From Candidatus Obscuribacterales bacterium (lineage in GTDB: Bacteria; Cyanobacteriota; Vampirovibrionia; Obscuribacterales; Obscuribacteraceae), in assembly GCA_019752635.1 (NCBI GenBank), contig JAIELX010000054.1, positions 124,001 to 188,000 on the forward strand: a stretch of DNA of 64,000 nt, in the 5' to 3' direction. This document shows positions 24,615 to 33,907 of this stretch, piece by piece. Numbering within the stretch: position 1 is the stretch's first letter; every line of letters starts with the position of its first letter. The notes below the pieces were generated by a model. That model was not told where the DNA came from. It saw nothing but the letters and a program-made list of their open reading frames with translations, and did no database searches. A program made the translations under genes and the position numbers.

Positions 24615-25157
24615 GTGGGACACATCATCGAAGCTGCGAAAACAGGACGCGCCAGTTGCCGTTCGTGCAAGAAAACCATTGAAAAGGGCGACCTTCGCCT
24701 TGGCGAAGAAGTGGACAATCCGTTTGCCGGTGGCGATAAAACTTATAACTGGCACCATCTTGAGTGTGCCTCGCTGAAGAAAGGTGCGGCACTGAAGTCG
24801 GCCCTTGAAACCACGGAGATGGATGTTCCGAACAAAGATGAGTTGTTGAAAGCAGCGTCGTCGAACGCAAAGAAAGAAAAGCCAGCCAATTTTCCATACG
24901 CAGAAATGGCTCCGACCAACAGATCTACATGTTTGAGCTGCGGCGAAAAGATCGAAAAGGGCAACTTGCGAGTGGCCATCGAGACTGAAGTGGACACTGG
25001 CGGTTTCATGCGGCGCGGACCCGGTTACCTTCATCCATCTTGTGTCATTGGACACACCGAAGCTGACCCGGAAGAGATGCTTGAAAAGGTGAAGGCAAAC
25101 AGCACCAGTCTCACTGATGATGACGGTGCAACGCTGGAAGAAAGCTTCTACGGCTAG
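24615..25157 (+). CDS. tandem PARP-type zinc-finger protein
   Basis: GTG 24615 with AAGGAGG upstream gives 180 residues. Two zf-PARP modules are evident. Finger 1 has Cys15-x2-Cys18, His48-x2-Cys51 with AAKTGRASCRSC and WHHLEC. Finger 2 has Cys106-x2-Cys109, His140-x2-Cys143 with RSTCLSCGEKIEKG and YLHPSC. Both have the CxxC(28-32)HxxC layout and the IEKG(D/N)LR signature known from the DNA-nick-binding fingers of eukaryotic PARP-1 and DNA ligase III. There is no PARP catalytic, BRCT or ligase domain. The linker is acidic and basic mixed. A DNA break or nick binding role is inferred. It is rare in bacteria as far as I know. Confidence 0.82.
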   Translation: MGHIIEAAKTGRASCRSCKKTIEKGDLRLGEEVDNPFAGGDKTYNWHHLECASLKKGAALKSALETTEMDVPNKDELLKAASSNAKKEKPANFPYAEMAPTNRSTCLSCGEKIEKGNLRVAIETEVDTGGFMRRGPGYLHPSCVIGHTEADPEEMLEKVKANSTSLTDDDGATLEESFYG

Positions 25158-25230
25158 CTCGATGCAATTGTAATTTGATTGCTTCGCGCGTCAGGCGGTA
25201 TTATGTTGTGCCGTTTCGCGAGGTTGCGCC

Positions 25231-26226
25231 ATGACAACAGAAGTAAAGACGAAAGTTCACGGTATTCGAGTGGAAGCACACGGCGGACCGGAGGTTTTGA
25301 AGTACTCTGAGTTCGACTTGCGCGAGCCCGGCGCCGGTGAGGTGAGAGTGAAGCTTCATGCGGCCGGTGTCAATTTCATAGATGTTTATCAACGTCGCGG
25401 AACGTACAATGTGAACCTGCCTTGGACTCCGGGGTTGGAAGGTTCGGGCGTTGTAGAGGCTGTTGGCGATGGTGTCACATTGTTTCGTGCTGGCGATCGA
25501 GTTGCTTACACCGGCGCTCCGGGCTCTTATGCGAAGGCGAACATAGTAACGGCCGAACGATTGATTCCACTGCCGGCAGAACTAACGTTTGAGCAAGGCG
25601 CTGCATTTCCGCTGCAAGGAATGACTGCGCACTACCTTCTTCACGAGTTTCACCGAATCAAGCCCGGAGATAATGTTCTGATCCACGCTGCCGCAGGCGG
25701 TATGGGCTTGCTGCTGGTGCAATGGGCCAAGAAGTTGCAAGCTCGCGTAATCGGCACCGTTTCCAGTGAAGCAAAAGCGCAGCAAGTAAGAGAAGCCGGT
25801 GCCGATGAAGTAATTAACTACTCCACTCATGATTTTGTGGCAGAGAGCAAGAGACTTACTGATGGCAAAGGACCCGAGTACATTATTGACGGAGTCGGCA
25901 AGGACACATTCACTAAAAACCTTGATGCCGTTGCTGTTCGCGGTCACGTTACTTTGTACGGATCGGCAAGCGGTCAAGCCGAACCGCTGATGCCAAATTC
26001 GCTTCAGCAGAAGTCGATCACTGTTTCCGGGGGCAGTCTGTTCAACATGCTCAATACACGGGAAGAATTGTTGATGCGAGCAAACGGCGTTATGGAAGGG
26101 CTGAAGGCCGGATGGCTGAAGCTGTCCATCAACCACACCATGCCACTGACCGAAGCCTCCGTCGCTCATGAATTGCTGGAGAATCGCAAAACAACAGGCA
26201 AGATCGTTTTGCTTTGTGGTGACTAG
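25231..26226 (+). CDS. qor: NADPH:quinone oxidoreductase (zeta-crystallin-like MDR family)
   Basis: This 331-residue zinc-free medium-chain dehydrogenase has an N-terminal GroES-like domain (HAAGVNFIDVYQRRG, TPGLEGSGVVEAVG) and a Rossmann domain (VLIHAAAGGMGLLLVQWAK, with the AxxGxG-type NADPH loop). YGSASGQ and a C-terminal GKIVL follow. This matches Qor/QorA, which reduces quinones with NADPH. A catalytic Zn site is absent. It starts at ATG 25231, 73 bp after the zinc-finger gene, possibly on the same transcript. Crotonyl-CoA-like or other MDR reactions cannot be excluded. Confidence 0.91.
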   Translation: MTTEVKTKVHGIRVEAHGGPEVLKYSEFDLREPGAGEVRVKLHAAGVNFIDVYQRRGTYNVNLPWTPGLEGSGVVEAVGDGVTLFRAGDRVAYTGAPGSYAKANIVTAERLIPLPAELTFEQGAAFPLQGMTAHYLLHEFHRIKPGDNVLIHAAAGGMGLLLVQWAKKLQARVIGTVSSEAKAQQVREAGADEVINYSTHDFVAESKRLTDGKGPEYIIDGVGKDTFTKNLDAVAVRGHVTLYGSASGQAEPLMPNSLQQKSITVSGGSLFNMLNTREELLMRANGVMEGLKAGWLKLSINHTMPLTEASVAHELLENRKTTGKIVLLCGD

Positions 26227-26233
26227 CCTTTTT

Positions 26234-29128
26234 CTAGTTAGCTAGTGAAAGTTCCAATCGAAAAGTCGCAGGTTCCTCCGGTGAGCCTTCGATGGAGATG
26301 ACGCCGCCGTGTTCTTTCACTATGCTTCCGGTTATGCTGCTAAAGCGGCTGCTCGTGAGGTCGGGAAACTGTTCGAGAAATCTTTCATTAACTCGCCTGC
26401 GGGGGATTTGCGATTCGATTACGAACTGCGCAAGCCTTTCGTTGACATGAGCTCGAAGGGTTACGCTGCTTCCTTCGTCCAAGACGTTTTTGATGATAGT
26501 GGCAAGAACACTGGCAACGCGTTCTCCGTCGAGCTTGACTGAGGTATCCGGGCACTCTTCCATGCTTACTGCGCCTTCCTCGCTGCGAGGATCGCACGCA
26601 AGTAGCACGGCATTCTCACAGGTGGCACCTAGTGTTGTTGGCTGAATGTTTAGATTGAACGTTCCCGAATGGATCTTCTCGACTGTAAGCAAATCGTGCA
26701 CCAGTCTAATCACTCGTCGCAACTGGTACTCTGCTATTGCGACGTTGAGCTGGAATGCGGCCGTCTGATTTTCGGCTCCAACAAGGCGCGGCAGTAATGC
26801 TACAACACCGAAGACATTTTGTAACGGTGTTTTCATTTCATGAGAAATGACTCCGACCACGTGTTTTCGAAATTCGTCCAATTCCTCCATTCGGTCGGAT
26901 ACATGATGGAAAAACTGGTCCAGCTGCGCCAGTTCGTCCATGCCTGTTTCGGCTCGGGAACGCAATGGTCCCCGGGCCAGTAGTTCTGCATTCCTTCGCA
27001 GGTTTGTAAGTCTGTTGGTAATCTGCCGACTAAACTGAGTCGACGACCAAATAGTTAAGAAAATTGCTGCCAGCACCGCCAACGGTGTCGTCATCATAAT
27101 CCAGGAATAGAGAACTAGTACCGAGTTTTGGTTCCTCCGTTCTTCGTTTGTTGATAGAGCTATTATTCGTCGCCCGTATTGTCTCGCGCCTACACTGCTT
27201 CTTTTGAACTCAGCGATTCTTGAGGTGTCAATAAGTTGCGATTGCGCCACCGCCGAAAATCTCTTAGAGGGATCGACTGAGGTCTTCGTGATGGCCATAA
27301 CTTCCGCCATCGATACTTGCATCTGCGCTACCAGGGGAGTCACCGCCGTGCGATGGGCGGAGAGCTTCTTGAGCTTTTCCAGATGTGCTTCTTGGCTGAT
27401 CCTCAGTTGCGAGGCGATCTCGCTTTGTTTTTCGTTTCTGACCTCAAGCAAGGTCAGACGCAAGAGGTTGACGCCGGTGATAACGATCTTGTTGACCTCT
27501 GCTGTTATCTGTTGTGCATTTATCTGGGCCTCAATCTGATCATTGAGCACATGAACGGCCGTGGACAAGCAGGCAACTAGCACGGTCGTTATTCCGAGCG
27601 GTCTGACAATCAGGCTTAATATTTTCGACCGGATCGATACTCTGAAAGGTGGGCGAGGATGGGCTTCCGATTCGGGAAACGCGTGTGCAACGGGAATTCG
27701 AAGCCAGAATGAGCTTCCTTCGTTCAGAACGCTTTCTACGCCCATTGTGCCACCATGCTCGGTTGCTATGCTTTTGCAGATTGCCAATCCTAGCCCCGTG
27801 CCGCCTTTCTTTGTTCCATCGGTTGTTTCGACTTGTTGGAATAGTTTGAAAATGTCTTCTTGCAGTTCTTTCGGAATTCCTCGACCCTTGTCGCTGACGC
27901 GAATCTCAATTTGTTGATCGACCGGAATACCTGCAATGGTGACAACGGATTCACGGGGTGAGTATTTGATTGCGTTGGTGATGAGGTTGATCAAAATTTG
28001 GCAGAGCAAATCGAAATCACCGTCGAAAGTGAGATCCGGGCAAGGCTCAATCGAGATGGTTATCCCGTTTTGTTTTGCCATCGGCTCACACAGGAGGGTA
28101 CCCTGTCGAATAAGATCCGCCAATGTGATTTTTGTCTTGCGCAAAGAAAATGTGCTTGGCGAGCTGCCTGAGTTGACGAGATCCGTGAGCAGCAAAAGCA
28201 ATCGATCCAGGTTGGTTGTGGCCATGTCGATTCGCTTTTGTGCCTTTTCTGAAATGTTTGGAATGTCGTCGGCAATGCTGTTCAAGATGGAATGCGTTTC
28301 CGCCAACGGCCGTTGCAGTTGTCCGTGGATGACTTGTATCGCTTCCATTTTCCCCTTCTCTGCTTCCATCAATGCATTTGCCGTTCGATGCAATGCTGCG
28401 TCCACCTCTTCGATTTCGTCATCACCGGTGAGTTGCGGCGGTAAGTGTTTTCGCCTGCGCAGTTTGTCAACATTGTCAAACACCAGATCCAGTCGTTTTA
28501 TGAAGCCCTGCGACAAGAACAGCGCCATCCCTGCGGCCAGCATTACGTCCAGGAATAACCCTCCGGTGAGCACTATTTGAATCACGTTTCTTGCTGAACG
28601 AATACTCTGGAGTTTTTGATCAGCCAGCGTCTCTACATCAGCAATGTAGAGCTTGAGTGCACGACCTAGTCGGGTGCTGGTTGAGGCCAGCGAACCTTCG
28701 CGTCTATCCTCCTGGGCCGCGCCGGAAAGACTGGTTGTTATTAGAGCAGGATTGCGCAAGTAGGTCTTGTAGAGTGAGTCCAACCGCTTACTGGCCGTTG
28801 CATAGTCATTGACTTGCTTTATTTGCTCGGGATGGCCCTGGCTCAAATCGCGAATCTTTTCGGTGAGCTTGTAGATCTTGCTGATTTCTCGATCGAATGC
28901 CGCTTCAAATCTGTGATCCCCGGTGGCGGCGCATCCGATCGCCGCCAGATTTGCGTCCGTCATGCACATCATCAGGCTGTACGCGGTTGCGATACCATCT
29001 CTGGCTTTGGTTTCTTCCAGAAGGTCGTTCTTAAGTTGAGTGAACAGCAAGAGCAGGAGCGTCACAAAGATAAGCTGAAATAGCAGCGGTATCCCTACGA
29101 CCAGTAATCCTTTCTGTGCGACTCTCAT
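26234..29128 (-). CDS. tandem double histidine kinase (two sensor-kinase modules in one chain)
   Basis: This 964-residue protein holds two complete-looking membrane sensor kinases in series. Module 1 has helices at about 8-30 and 183-207, a CHASE3-like sensor between them, HAMP-like linker, then DHp and HATPase. Module 2 has helices at about 510-525 and 670-693, HAMP, DHp and HATPase. Module 1 has an intact ATPase (NLITNAIKYSP 381-391, DKGRGIP 413-419, GGTGLGLAI 442-450), but its H-box reads IHGQLQRPL, with Gly269 where the phospho-accepting His belongs. Module 2 has a normal H-box (ISHEMKTPL, His763), but its ATPase lacks the DxGxG and GxGLGL glycines. It is divergent from the OmpR regulator at 29236, its likely partner. 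Confidence 0.92.
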   Translation of the reverse strand: MRVAQKGLLVVGIPLLFQLIFVTLLLLLFTQLKNDLLEETKARDGIATAYSLMMCMTDANLAAIGCAATGDHRFEAAFDREISKIYKLTEKIRDLSQGHPEQIKQVNDYATASKRLDSLYKTYLRNPALITTSLSGAAQEDRREGSLASTSTRLGRALKLYIADVETLADQKLQSIRSARNVIQIVLTGGLFLDVMLAAGMALFLSQGFIKRLDLVFDNVDKLRRRKHLPPQLTGDDEIEEVDAALHRTANALMEAEKGKMEAIQVIHGQLQRPLAETHSILNSIADDIPNISEKAQKRIDMATTNLDRLLLLLTDLVNSGSSPSTFSLRKTKITLADLIRQGTLLCEPMAKQNGITISIEPCPDLTFDGDFDLLCQILINLITNAIKYSPRESVVTIAGIPVDQQIEIRVSDKGRGIPKELQEDIFKLFQQVETTDGTKKGGTGLGLAICKSIATEHGGTMGVESVLNEGSSFWLRIPVAHAFPESEAHPRPPFRVSIRSKILSLIVRPLGITTVLVACLSTAVHVLNDQIEAQINAQQITAEVNKIVITGVNLLRLTLLEVRNEKQSEIASQLRISQEAHLEKLKKLSAHRTAVTPLVAQMQVSMAEVMAITKTSVDPSKRFSAVAQSQLIDTSRIAEFKRSSVGARQYGRRIIALSTNEERRNQNSVLVLYSWIMMTTPLAVLAAIFLTIWSSTQFSRQITNRLTNLRRNAELLARGPLRSRAETGMDELAQLDQFFHHVSDRMEELDEFRKHVVGVISHEMKTPLQNVFGVVALLPRLVGAENQTAAFQLNVAIAEYQLRRVIRLVHDLLTVEKIHSGTFNLNIQPTTLGATCENAVLLACDPRSEEGAVSMEECPDTSVKLDGERVASVLATIIKNVLDEGSSVTLRAHVNERLAQFVIESQIPRRRVNERFLEQFPDLTSSRFSSITGSIVKEHGGVISIEGSPEEPATFRLELSLAN

Positions 29129-29235
29129 TAATACTTTGGCACCGCGAAGAGCATAGAGCCTTTGGAACCTTTCAAGGGTAGACCCGATTTATAATATAGC
29201 TGGGATTCGGGGCAATGGACGGCAGCGGTGGATAA

Positions 29236-29928
29236 ATGGCGAAAATACTGATTGTTGAGGACGATGCAGGCATTGCAACTGTTGTGCAAGACGCCCTTGA
29301 CTTTGAGCATCATACCGTCGAAGTCGTGCCCGACGGCGCTCTGGCGTTAGAGTACATAAGTCAATACCAGTATGACCTTATAGTGATGGATGTGGAGTTA
29401 CCTGGGCTGAGCGGATTGGAGATCACCCGAAGATTTAGATCTAAAGGTGGCGAAACACCAGTTTTGATGCTCACTGGTAAGTCTGATATCGAAGATAAAA
29501 TGGCTGGCTTCAACGTCGGCGTCGATGACTACCTGACCAAGCCTTTCCATCCCACGGAGCTGGTCGCCAGGGTTCATGCCGTTTTGAAACGTAGCTCAAA
29601 AGGCGTAACAGAGAAGGTCAAGATCAGGCATTTGACTTTGGATTTCCGCGCAATGCAGGCTTGGTGCGGTGCCAAGGAGATCAAGCTGTCGCCGTTGGAG
29701 TTTTCGATTCTGGAGTTTCTCTTTGCTCATGCCGGTGAGGTTTTTAGCCAAGATGCTCTGCTTTCACGAGTTTGGCCGTCCACATCCGAACGCACGGCGG
29801 AAACCGTTCGAACTTGTATCAGCAAATTGAGACAGAAGATTGATCTGCCTGGCGAACCTTCGATCATTGGCACCGTGCACGGTTTGGGCTACAGGCTCGT
29901 GAACGAATCACCAACCTGCGACACTTGA
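29236..29928 (+). CDS. OmpR/PhoB-family response regulator
   Basis: This 230-residue protein has an N-terminal receiver domain (acidic pocket VEDD at 8-10, phospho-Asp52 in IVMDVELPG, Thr80, Lys102 in YLTKPF). A C-terminal winged helix follows (SPLEFSILEFLFAHAGEVFSQ, then TVRTCISKLRQKI and GTVHGLGYRL). It binds DNA as a dimer after phosphorylation. The double histidine kinase is encoded divergently 107 bp away and is the likely partner. It starts at ATG 29236 with GGTGGA upstream. Promoters of both genes must share the short intergenic region. Confidence 0.94.
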   Translation: MAKILIVEDDAGIATVVQDALDFEHHTVEVVPDGALALEYISQYQYDLIVMDVELPGLSGLEITRRFRSKGGETPVLMLTGKSDIEDKMAGFNVGVDDYLTKPFHPTELVARVHAVLKRSSKGVTEKVKIRHLTLDFRAMQAWCGAKEIKLSPLEFSILEFLFAHAGEVFSQDALLSRVWPSTSERTAETVRTCISKLRQKIDLPGEPSIIGTVHGLGYRLVNESPTCDT

Positions 29929-30007
29929 GAACGGGTTCTGGCTGAAAGATCTGATGTCGAGTGGCTAGGGACGCTTCTGTCGGGGCATATGGATCTTGGA
30001 GGAGCCA

Positions 30008-30985
30008 ATGCCGGATATCTTAAGCCGATTTGTTTCGAGTAGAGCGAGCATTTATGCTGCATACGCTGCTTGCGCACTGATTTGGGGAACCGGTTGGTTT
30101 GCCGTCAGACTGTCGGTGACCGATGGTGGCTTTCCTCTGTTATCAGGGGCCGCGATCCGTTACACCATCGCCGCCATTGTGTTGACGGCTTTGATTCCCA
30201 TGTTTCCGAAGGCCTTCAGCGGTCTAAACAAGTCAACCTTAAAATGGATTGTGGTTGCCGGGTTGATCAATGCAACTGGAATCGCGTTGCTCTATTGGGG
30301 CGAAGTCACTGTGTCCGGCGGGTTAGCGGCCGTGCTCAGTGCGACTTCGCCAATCATTGCTGCCATGCTCGCATTTTTTACCAGAGCAGAGCGCATCACC
30401 TTTAATACCGTTGCCGGTTTCGTGACGGCGCTAATTGGGGTCGCCGTCATCTTCGGTGAGCGCCTTGTTATGTCGCCATCGCATGTAGTGGCAATGATTT
30501 CTGTGTTAGGGTCGGCGTTAATGTTTTCGCTGGCCAATTTGGTCATGAAAATGAAAGCCGGCGGCGTGAGTTCGCTTCAAAGCGCTCTTGTGTTTTTTGT
30601 CTCCATGAGCCTCGTATTCTTACTGAGTTCGGGTGTTCAAGGACAGGTTATCCCGTTTCCGCTACCACTGCTGCCAAGCCTGGCGATTCTTTTCCTGGCG
30701 CTGTTTTCGTCGGTAGTCGCTTTGCCTGCCTTCTTCTACTTGTTACGCCGCTCATCGTTGATGTTTGCATCGACGTTGGCGTTTGTGCATCCGATAGTGG
30801 CTTTGCTGACTGATGCACTGTTCGAGCGCAACTTCTCGATGACCACGCATGCTTACGTTGGAATGGGCGTTGTGATGGGCGGACTGCTGATCAGCATGAT
30901 GAAGCAGCAGCGGATTGCCGTTTCAGTTGCCGCTGAATCAGAAGTTATTGATCCGGAAGCGACTCAAGAAGCATACGCTAACTGA
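30008..30985 (+). CDS. EamA/DMT-family transporter
   Basis: ATG 30008 with GGAGG upstream is chosen over a TTG at 29996. The 325-residue protein has about ten hydrophobic segments in two EamA repeats. The first begins YAAYAACALIWGTGWFAVRLS and the second LGSALMFSLANLVMK. Typical DMT features are WGTGWF near the start and FVHPIVALLTDALF near the end of repeat 2. The family exports metabolites such as amino acids or related compounds across the inner membrane. The substrate is unknown. Confidence 0.9.
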   Translation: MPDILSRFVSSRASIYAAYAACALIWGTGWFAVRLSVTDGGFPLLSGAAIRYTIAAIVLTALIPMFPKAFSGLNKSTLKWIVVAGLINATGIALLYWGEVTVSGGLAAVLSATSPIIAAMLAFFTRAERITFNTVAGFVTALIGVAVIFGERLVMSPSHVVAMISVLGSALMFSLANLVMKMKAGGVSSLQSALVFFVSMSLVFLLSSGVQGQVIPFPLPLLPSLAILFLALFSSVVALPAFFYLLRRSSLMFASTLAFVHPIVALLTDALFERNFSMTTHAYVGMGVVMGGLLISMMKQQRIAVSVAAESEVIDPEATQEAYAN

Positions 30986-30991
30986 GAACTA

Positions 30992-31234
30992 CTAAGACGT
31001 CATTTCGCCGTCCCAACGCATCGAGACGGAGTGAAAGCCATGACTATGCTCGACTGCAACTACAATTGAGTCTAACGTGGAGTATTCCAACTGAACTTCT
31101 CCCAGCGAACCAGGGCTGTCGTCGTCCTTCCAGCATTGAGGGACGGCGACAACGACTTGCTTCACACCCCACTCTTCAACGAAGCATCTGAGTACCAGGC
31201 TAATTTCGTTGGCGTTTTTCAACTGCGTTTGCAC
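30992..31234 (-). CDS. small conserved-looking hypothetical protein
   Basis: An 80-codon ORF starts at GTG 31234 with GGAG eight bases upstream and ends 6 bp past the convergent DMT gene. The protein is soluble and slightly acidic (EISLVLRCFVEEWGVKQVVVAVPQCW, then LEYSTLDSIVVAVEHSHGFH). The alternation of beta strands and one helix suggests a small folded domain. No family is recognised. Confidence 0.5.
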   Translation of the reverse strand: MQTQLKNANEISLVLRCFVEEWGVKQVVVAVPQCWKDDDSPGSLGEVQLEYSTLDSIVVAVEHSHGFHSVSMRWDGEMTS

Positions 31235-31415
31235 GTATTGTGCTCCGGGATTGTTCTATTAGGAATCGAGACGATGTTGGCACAAGGGAAGTTTCGAACC
31301 GAGTACATACGCTGTTTGCAATTGGTCTTATTTAGTAAACGACCGGCTGAGCGTAATTAGGATTCAAAGTCTGCGATTCCGTCGCTGTACTGATTTAAGC
31401 TGCAAATTCCGGGAA

Positions 31416-32870
31416 TTGGTGCATAATTGGTTTTCAAGTGCGCGGATTACTACTTTGATTTTGTCAGGCACCGAACAGAAAAACGAGCAGGATTCTCCCG
31501 CGTTTCTTGATGTGGAAGCGCGCCTCAACCTTGTGGTTGGTACCGAGGCTTCAACCCCGGCCGCTGAGTCGGCATCGGAATCGACGGCGGAAGAAATCCG
31601 TGAATCCGGCGACAACTCTGTTGCACCTGAGCTTACTTCCGACCCGGGTAGCAGGACGTTTCGTCCACATCTGATCGTAGTTTTTCTGCTATTTTCGTTG
31701 ATTGTTTCCGCTCTCATGCAGTCCGGGGACTGGGAGCACTACAAATACATGCCTGATAAGGCAATTGCGGACGTGTGGCAGGCGGATGACTTCGGATCGC
31801 AGGAGCATAGGCAGCGAACCTTGCGCGCTTTGTCCCTGGCGGCCAGGCGTGGGTCTTGCAGGGCTTGGACTGGAATCGGGTACCTTTACGCGACAGGTCT
31901 GCCTCAAGATCTGCCTCGGTCCAAACAAGCATACGAAAGAGCGATTCGGGCCGGAGATCCAGTGGCGATGCATAACCTTGCTCTAGATTATGAAACGGGG
32001 GTTTATGGACCGGTCTGTGGCATTGGTTCGTCGCGCGAGTCTGCGCCCTATTTTGAGAAGGCGCTCAAGTTGTACGAGCGCGCTGCTAAAGAAAAGAATC
32101 ATCCGCCCTCCATGCTGGCTTTGAGTTACTTTTACAGACGCGATGTACCGGGCGTGCCGGCGGACAAGAAGAAGGCATTCTATTGGGCAAAGCGTTCGGC
32201 CGAGAGTGGTTACGTAAATGCTTATCCCGTGTTGGCGTCGTATTACGAATCCGGCATCGGGGTTGAGAAGGACGTGAAGAAAGCCGTCCGCTGGTTGGAA
32301 CGAGCCTCCGAAACGGGGACCGACCAATCAACGGTTCATCTGGGCACGATCTATTTTTACGGTTACAACGTCCCTGTCGACTACCGGAAAGCATTTGACT
32401 ATTTCAGTTTATCTTCCGACCCGGCGTCAAGAAATTTCTTGGGACGGATGTACGAAAACGGCTTGGGTGCGGCAAAAAATAATGCGCGGGCAAGGGAAAT
32501 GTACGAGAGCGCAGTGGCGAATGGTAGTGCTGAAGGACATCTGAGGTTGGGACTCTTGAATCTCAAGGAAGGCAAGGGAACCAGGGGCGCCTTGAACGAT
32601 GAAATGGTCGTGGGATTTGTTTCGCTGAAAGAAGAGGCGGAGTCCACAGGAGAAGGTTGGACGTGTTATCTGTTGGCACATTGCTACGAGCATGGATACG
32701 GTGTCGAGAAGAACATGGCGGAAGCGGTACGCTGGTATCAGAAAGGTGCACTCAAAAATCAACTTGAAGCAATTGTGGAGTTGAAGAAATTAGGCAAGCC
32801 GGTGCCTGAATCTGAAAGCGTTACCGGCGGTAGATTTGAAACAACGGGCTACCTGATGCCGTTTGAGTAG
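31416..32870 (+). CDS. membrane-anchored Sel1-repeat protein
   Basis: This 484-residue protein has an acidic, Ser/Glu-rich N-terminal region, one membrane helix (about residues 86-101, LIVVFLLFSLIVSALM) and a C-terminal array of Sel1-like repeats. Examples are GYLYATGLPQDLPRSKQAYERA, SYYESGIGVEKDVKKAVRWLERA and HCYEHGYGVEKNMAEAVRWYQKG, each with the AxxxLGxxYxxGxGVxxDxxxA pattern. Such solenoids bind proteins. The domain would be in the periplasm if the N-terminus is inside. The start is TTG 31416 or GTG 31419. No partner is evident. Confidence 0.85.
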   Translation: MVHNWFSSARITTLILSGTEQKNEQDSPAFLDVEARLNLVVGTEASTPAAESASESTAEEIRESGDNSVAPELTSDPGSRTFRPHLIVVFLLFSLIVSALMQSGDWEHYKYMPDKAIADVWQADDFGSQEHRQRTLRALSLAARRGSCRAWTGIGYLYATGLPQDLPRSKQAYERAIRAGDPVAMHNLALDYETGVYGPVCGIGSSRESAPYFEKALKLYERAAKEKNHPPSMLALSYFYRRDVPGVPADKKKAFYWAKRSAESGYVNAYPVLASYYESGIGVEKDVKKAVRWLERASETGTDQSTVHLGTIYFYGYNVPVDYRKAFDYFSLSSDPASRNFLGRMYENGLGAAKNNARAREMYESAVANGSAEGHLRLGLLNLKEGKGTRGALNDEMVVGFVSLKEEAESTGEGWTCYLLAHCYEHGYGVEKNMAEAVRWYQKGALKNQLEAIVELKKLGKPVPESESVTGGRFETTGYLMPFE

Positions 32871-32872
32871 CC

Positions 32873-33721
32873 TCAGGCTCCGTCTGGCGACATACCCTGC
32901 TTCGGTACTTGATTAGCTTCCGTCTTCAGTTCTATTCCGGCGCGAAAGAGCGCGCGATAAGCGAAGTACAAGTAGCCGAAATAAATTGCGACTACCATTA
33001 CGTCGATAAGCAACGGAAAATCGATTCCGAACAATCCAGTGATCGAACGTATTACAAGTGAGGGTGTCAGCGCCAGCGCGGCTGCTCGCATCACCGGTCT
33101 GAATACCGGCTTTGCTCCACCCGACTTGCGGATGAAGTACGCGATTGCGGCCCATAACAATGCCTGAATCAAACTTGTTGTGAAGAGAAAAATGAAATTC
33201 GCACAAAAGAGGCCGATCGAAAGCGCAAGGCACACGTTGCCAATGAGCTTTGCGATCTCGGTGGGGTTGACGTCCAGGTCTGCGTCACCAAATATATTGC
33301 GCAACGGCAACGTTATCGCTGGAACGCATGAACTCTCCTTTTCATTGAAGTAAAGTTGAATTTTTTGATTCCGCACCACAAGCGGTGCCCCTTTGTTGAG
33401 CCAATTGGGATCGTCGGCCGTGGTATCAATAATGAGCAATGGTCTTTTCGTGTCTTGCGACCCGATAATCAGAGGATTCTCGCTCTTCAGCAGCAGCCGA
33501 CCCTTCTTTAGTTTCAGCCCCGGTACGGTATGGGCTACATTCTGTGTCTGCTGGGCGATTTCGGAAAATAAAAACTGGTACTTGATGTGGCAGCACACGG
33601 CGCATAGAAGGCACAGGATGGCCAGATACCATGCGGCAACGCCGCGCCATCTCTTCGCAGCCGTGGTGTAGGCGTTGAATAAATAGAAAGACCCGATGAA
33701 TGTCTCAAAGTTTTTGAGCAT
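32873..33721 (-). CDS. DUF1189-like integral membrane protein
   Basis: This 282-residue protein starts MLKNFETFIGSFYLFNAYTTAAKRWRG, has a membrane helix near 29-46, and an extracytoplasmic domain (residues about 50-155 with LLLKSENPLIIGSQDTKRPLLIIDTTAD). Four further helices follow (165-190, 195-205, 218-236, 238-260). The layout, including RPLLIIDTTAD and the C-terminal FYLYFAYRALF-type helix, fits DUF1189. The function is unknown. It is convergent with and only 2 bp from the Sel1 gene and divergent from the caspase-fold gene. Confidence 0.75.
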   Translation of the reverse strand: MLKNFETFIGSFYLFNAYTTAAKRWRGVAAWYLAILCLLCAVCCHIKYQFLFSEIAQQTQNVAHTVPGLKLKKGRLLLKSENPLIIGSQDTKRPLLIIDTTADDPNWLNKGAPLVVRNQKIQLYFNEKESSCVPAITLPLRNIFGDADLDVNPTEIAKLIGNVCLALSIGLFCANFIFLFTTSLIQALLWAAIAYFIRKSGGAKPVFRPVMRAAALALTPSLVIRSITGLFGIDFPLLIDVMVVAIYFGYLYFAYRALFRAGIELKTEANQVPKQGMSPDGA

Positions 33722-33907
33722 CGAGAAGCGGTTCCCTTACCTTTTAATCAATACAGCCAGTGTAAGTTCTTATTGTCAAGGGCGCATCCTTCTTAACCCA
33801 AATTTCAGCTCCATAAGGCTTGCCTCGAACCGCTCGATGTAGACAGCCCGCTGATGGGGGTTCGGCTCCGCAGGTGCTAAAATCATGCTTTTCGCTCGGA
33901 GTTTCCC

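Noticed and set aside
26309..28580. Plus-strand ORFs antisense to the double histidine kinase
   Set aside because: Their products lack domains, while the minus strand is one 964-codon kinase.
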